Source: KBS-96 sp963722585
GTDB taxonomy: Bacteria; Acidobacteriota; Terriglobia; Bryobacterales; Bryobacteraceae
Direction of reading: 5' to 3'
Assembly (NCBI GenBank): GCA_963722585.1
Contig: CAVRNU010000035.1
Span: 1 to 64,000 of the forward strand
DNA: 64,000 nt
Below the pieces are notes generated by a model that did not search any database, was not told where the DNA came from, and worked only from the letters and a program-made list of their open reading frames with translations. Each line of letters opens with the position of its first letter. Positions within the stretch are counted from its first letter, which is position 1. Both the position numbers and the translations under genes were made by a program. Positions 62,626-64,000 of the stretch are shown here, one piece after another.

Positions 62626-63730
62626 GTGATCGGCCTTTCCCTCGTCTTCGTCGTTCCGCTCGCCTATCAACTGGTTGCGATTGCGGCAGCTGTCCGTCAG
62701 GCTCGCCGCAAGAAAACGTCGTCCGAATTTCAGCCGCCCATATCGATACTGAAACCAGTCCACGGTCTCGACCCAGATATGCTTGCCGCTTTGATCTCTC
62801 AAGCCGCGCAGGACTATCCGGAGTTTGAAATTCTCTTCGGTGCAAGCGATCCGTGCGATCCTGCTATTCCCGTTATCCAGCAGTTGCGCGATGCGTTTCC
62901 GAAGCTATGCGTCGAGTTCTTCATCGGCGCGAAACCCGCGCAGAACGCAAAAGTGGGAGTTTTGGCCAATTTAGGTCAACATGCACGGCATCCGGTCTGG
63001 GTAGTCAGCGACAGCGATATCCGCGTTACGCCCGAGTACCTCCGCCGCATCGCCAGCTCCACTCAGGATTCAGGAGTCGGCGTCGTCACCTGCCTCTACC
63101 GGCCGATACCGTACAGCGCCGCTTCTTCGTGGGAAGCATTTGGAATCGCGATCGATTTCATGCCCTCGACGCTAGTCGCGCCCTTAGTTGGCGTCCGCGA
63201 ATTTGGCCTGGGCTCTACCCTTTGTTTTCGCGCCGCCGATCTGGAGGCTGCCGGGGGCTTCCCCGCGCTTGCCGATTACATTGCGGACGATTATCAACTT
63301 GCCCGGCGCATCGTGCGCGCGGGAAAGCGGGCATACTTATCTGAGTACATCGTCGAGACATCGTTAGGCGACGCAAACTGGCGTGGAGCGTGGCAGCACC
63401 AATTGCGCTGGGCGCGGACGATCAAAGCTTCAAAAGGAGCCGGATTCGCCGGCCTTCCCGTCACGCACGCGGGCGTCTGGGTCGTTGCGGCTCTTCTTTT
63501 GCACCTCTGGGCCGCCGCTGCTCTGCTTGTCTTTGTGCGTGTTGCCTCCGCGCTCGCGTCGGGTTGGCTCGTCATCCGATTGCGCCGCCATCCACGTTTG
63601 GGCATTGCTCGCTCCCCTATGGGATCTGTATGCGTTTGCCGTATGGTTGTTCAGCTACACGTCAAACGAAGTACGCTGGCGCGATCGGCGATTGAAGATT
63701 GTATCTGACGGCAAGGTTGAGCCGCTGTGA
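62626..63730 (+). CDS. hpnI: HpnI: hopanoid-associated glycosyltransferase (one frameshift near the 3' end)
   Basis: Family 2 glycosyltransferase with a membrane N-terminus (GLSLVFVVPLAYQLVAIAAA), similar to ceramide glucosyltransferases. PPISILKPVHGLDPDMLAAL, the GT2 DxD-type motif in VWVVSDSDIRVTPEYLRRI, and QHQLRWARTIKAS (Q/RxxRW-like catalytic motif). HpnI adds N-acetylglucosamine to bacteriohopanetetrol. GTG start. A one-base slip near 63598 changes RHPRLGIARS... into the true ending LAPLWDLYAFAVWLFSYTSN through GKVEPL, stopping at 63730; without it translation stops at 63708. The deacetylase HpnK, which acts between HpnI and HpnJ, is not in the window. Confidence 0.88.
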
Positions 63731-63746
63731 GGCCGGGAGCCGTGGC

Positions 63747-63783
63747 GCACGCTTCAGCGTGCAGCGGTGAACTTCAGTTCACC
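63747..63783 (+). repeat. REP-like double hairpin with identical TTCA loops
   Basis: GCACGC-TTCA-GCGTGC (63747-63762) and GGTGAAC-TTCA-GTTCACC (63766-63783) are two perfect stem-loops separated by 3 bases, both with loop TTCA. The lack of a T-run and the paired structure argue for a REP-type palindromic element rather than an intrinsic terminator. It lies in the gap after hpnI. Confidence 0.7.
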
Positions 63784-63848
63784 GTCCGCATTCGTGAAAT
63801 TTCGTGACTGGATCAGTGCGCGCGCATACAATGCGTAGTACTGGAGTT

Positions 63849-64000
63849 ATGGCAAAGAGACGGAAGAATGACGTTGGAACGATTGGAGCAGTGGAAGAGC
63901 CGGTAGCCGACTACCGGCACACAGAGGCGAAGCGGAAGAACAATCCGCCAGCGACGCTGGCAGCGGAGGGGAAAGTACCGCTGCTGCCGAAGATCGAGTA
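63849..64000 (+). CDS. 5' end of an unidentified gene (possibly DNA methyltransferase-like)
   Basis: A frame begins MAKRRKNDVGTIGAVEEP and continues ADYRHTEAKRKNNPPATLAA to the window end without a stop. The motif 'Y-H-x-E-x-K-R-x-N-N-P-P-A' resembles the N-terminus of site-specific DNA methyltransferases of type III-like restriction systems, but 50 residues are not enough for certainty. Confidence 0.35.
   Translation, partial: MAKRRKNDVGTIGAVEEPVADYRHTEAKRKNNPPATLAAEGKVPLLPKIE

Noticed and set aside
1..64000. CRISPR arrays, tRNA, rRNA, transposases, integrases
   Set aside because: No regularly spaced repeats, cloverleaf-like sequence, rRNA cores or recombinase motifs were recognised by eye in any part of the window.

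Overview
The window looks like chromosomal DNA of an Acidobacteriota bacterium, probably of the Solibacter/Bryobacter type. This is inferred from family content, not from a marker gene: no rRNA or tRNA gene was seen. The clues are a 1072-residue receptor with an N-terminal carboxypeptidase-regulatory-like domain, a PadR regulator overlapping a long MacB/FtsX-type 'ADOP' permease, BlaI repressors paired with M56-TonB fusion peptidases, a giant beta-propeller histidine kinase, PadR next to a small 'LHPPSF' protein, GH57 and S9 enzymes, and hopanoid genes HpnJ and HpnI.

Layout. 1-7.3 kb: a minus-strand RND efflux operon (beta-propeller protein, DUF190, TolC, membrane-fusion protein, RND permease running off the left edge), divergent from an OmpR-type regulator and its kinase. 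A perfect 10-bp direct repeat with 11-bp period lies between them and probably co-regulates both sides. 7.5-14 kb: TonB-dependent receptor, PadR and ADOP permease. 14-17.3 kb: a BlaI + M56-TonB pair duplicated in tandem, with the second copy decayed. 17.4-27.5 kb: a metallo-beta-lactamase-fold protein, a DPP-IV-like peptidase, glycogen phosphorylase, and a NarL regulator with its propeller kinase. 27.6-46 kb: an accessory region of short-chain dehydrogenases, small enzymes, PadR, a polysaccharide deacetylase, a ZraPSR-like triad, ArsB, MFS and CocE hydrolase, mixed with remnants of an old yellow enzyme, a PQQ-propeller protein, a HAD phosphatase and an alpha/beta-hydrolase-like protein. 46.2-52.8 kb: a complete minus-strand copper/silver efflux operon (CusCBA) led by a Cys/Met-rich secreted protein. 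52.9-57.8 kb: a HypB fragment, a GH57 glycosidase and an S9 peptidase. 58-63.7 kb: a histidine kinase with an ethylene-receptor-type sensor domain, a secreted protein, and a hopanoid side-chain operon (HpnJ, two SMR/EamA half-transporters, HpnI). A REP-like double hairpin and the start of an unidentified gene close the window.

Many otherwise well-conserved genes carry a single one-base frameshift (DPP-IV, M56, two kinases, the NtrC regulator, MFS, CocE, HpnI). Large genes beside them are intact. Indel errors in the assembly are therefore as likely as real decay; genes broken this way are reported as one locus with the break noted. No gene-free stretch exceeds about 300 bases. No CRISPR array, insertion sequence, phage gene, tRNA or rRNA was seen.

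The most notable item is the ethylene-receptor-like kinase at 58049-59245. It keeps the Asp, Tyr, Cys and His residues needed for Cu(I)-dependent ethylene binding in plant ETR1 and sits about 5 kb from a copper-efflux operon. Next come the HpnJ-SMR-SMR-HpnI operon, which suggests a dedicated hopanoid-intermediate transporter, and the mosaic BlaI/M56-TonB duplication.
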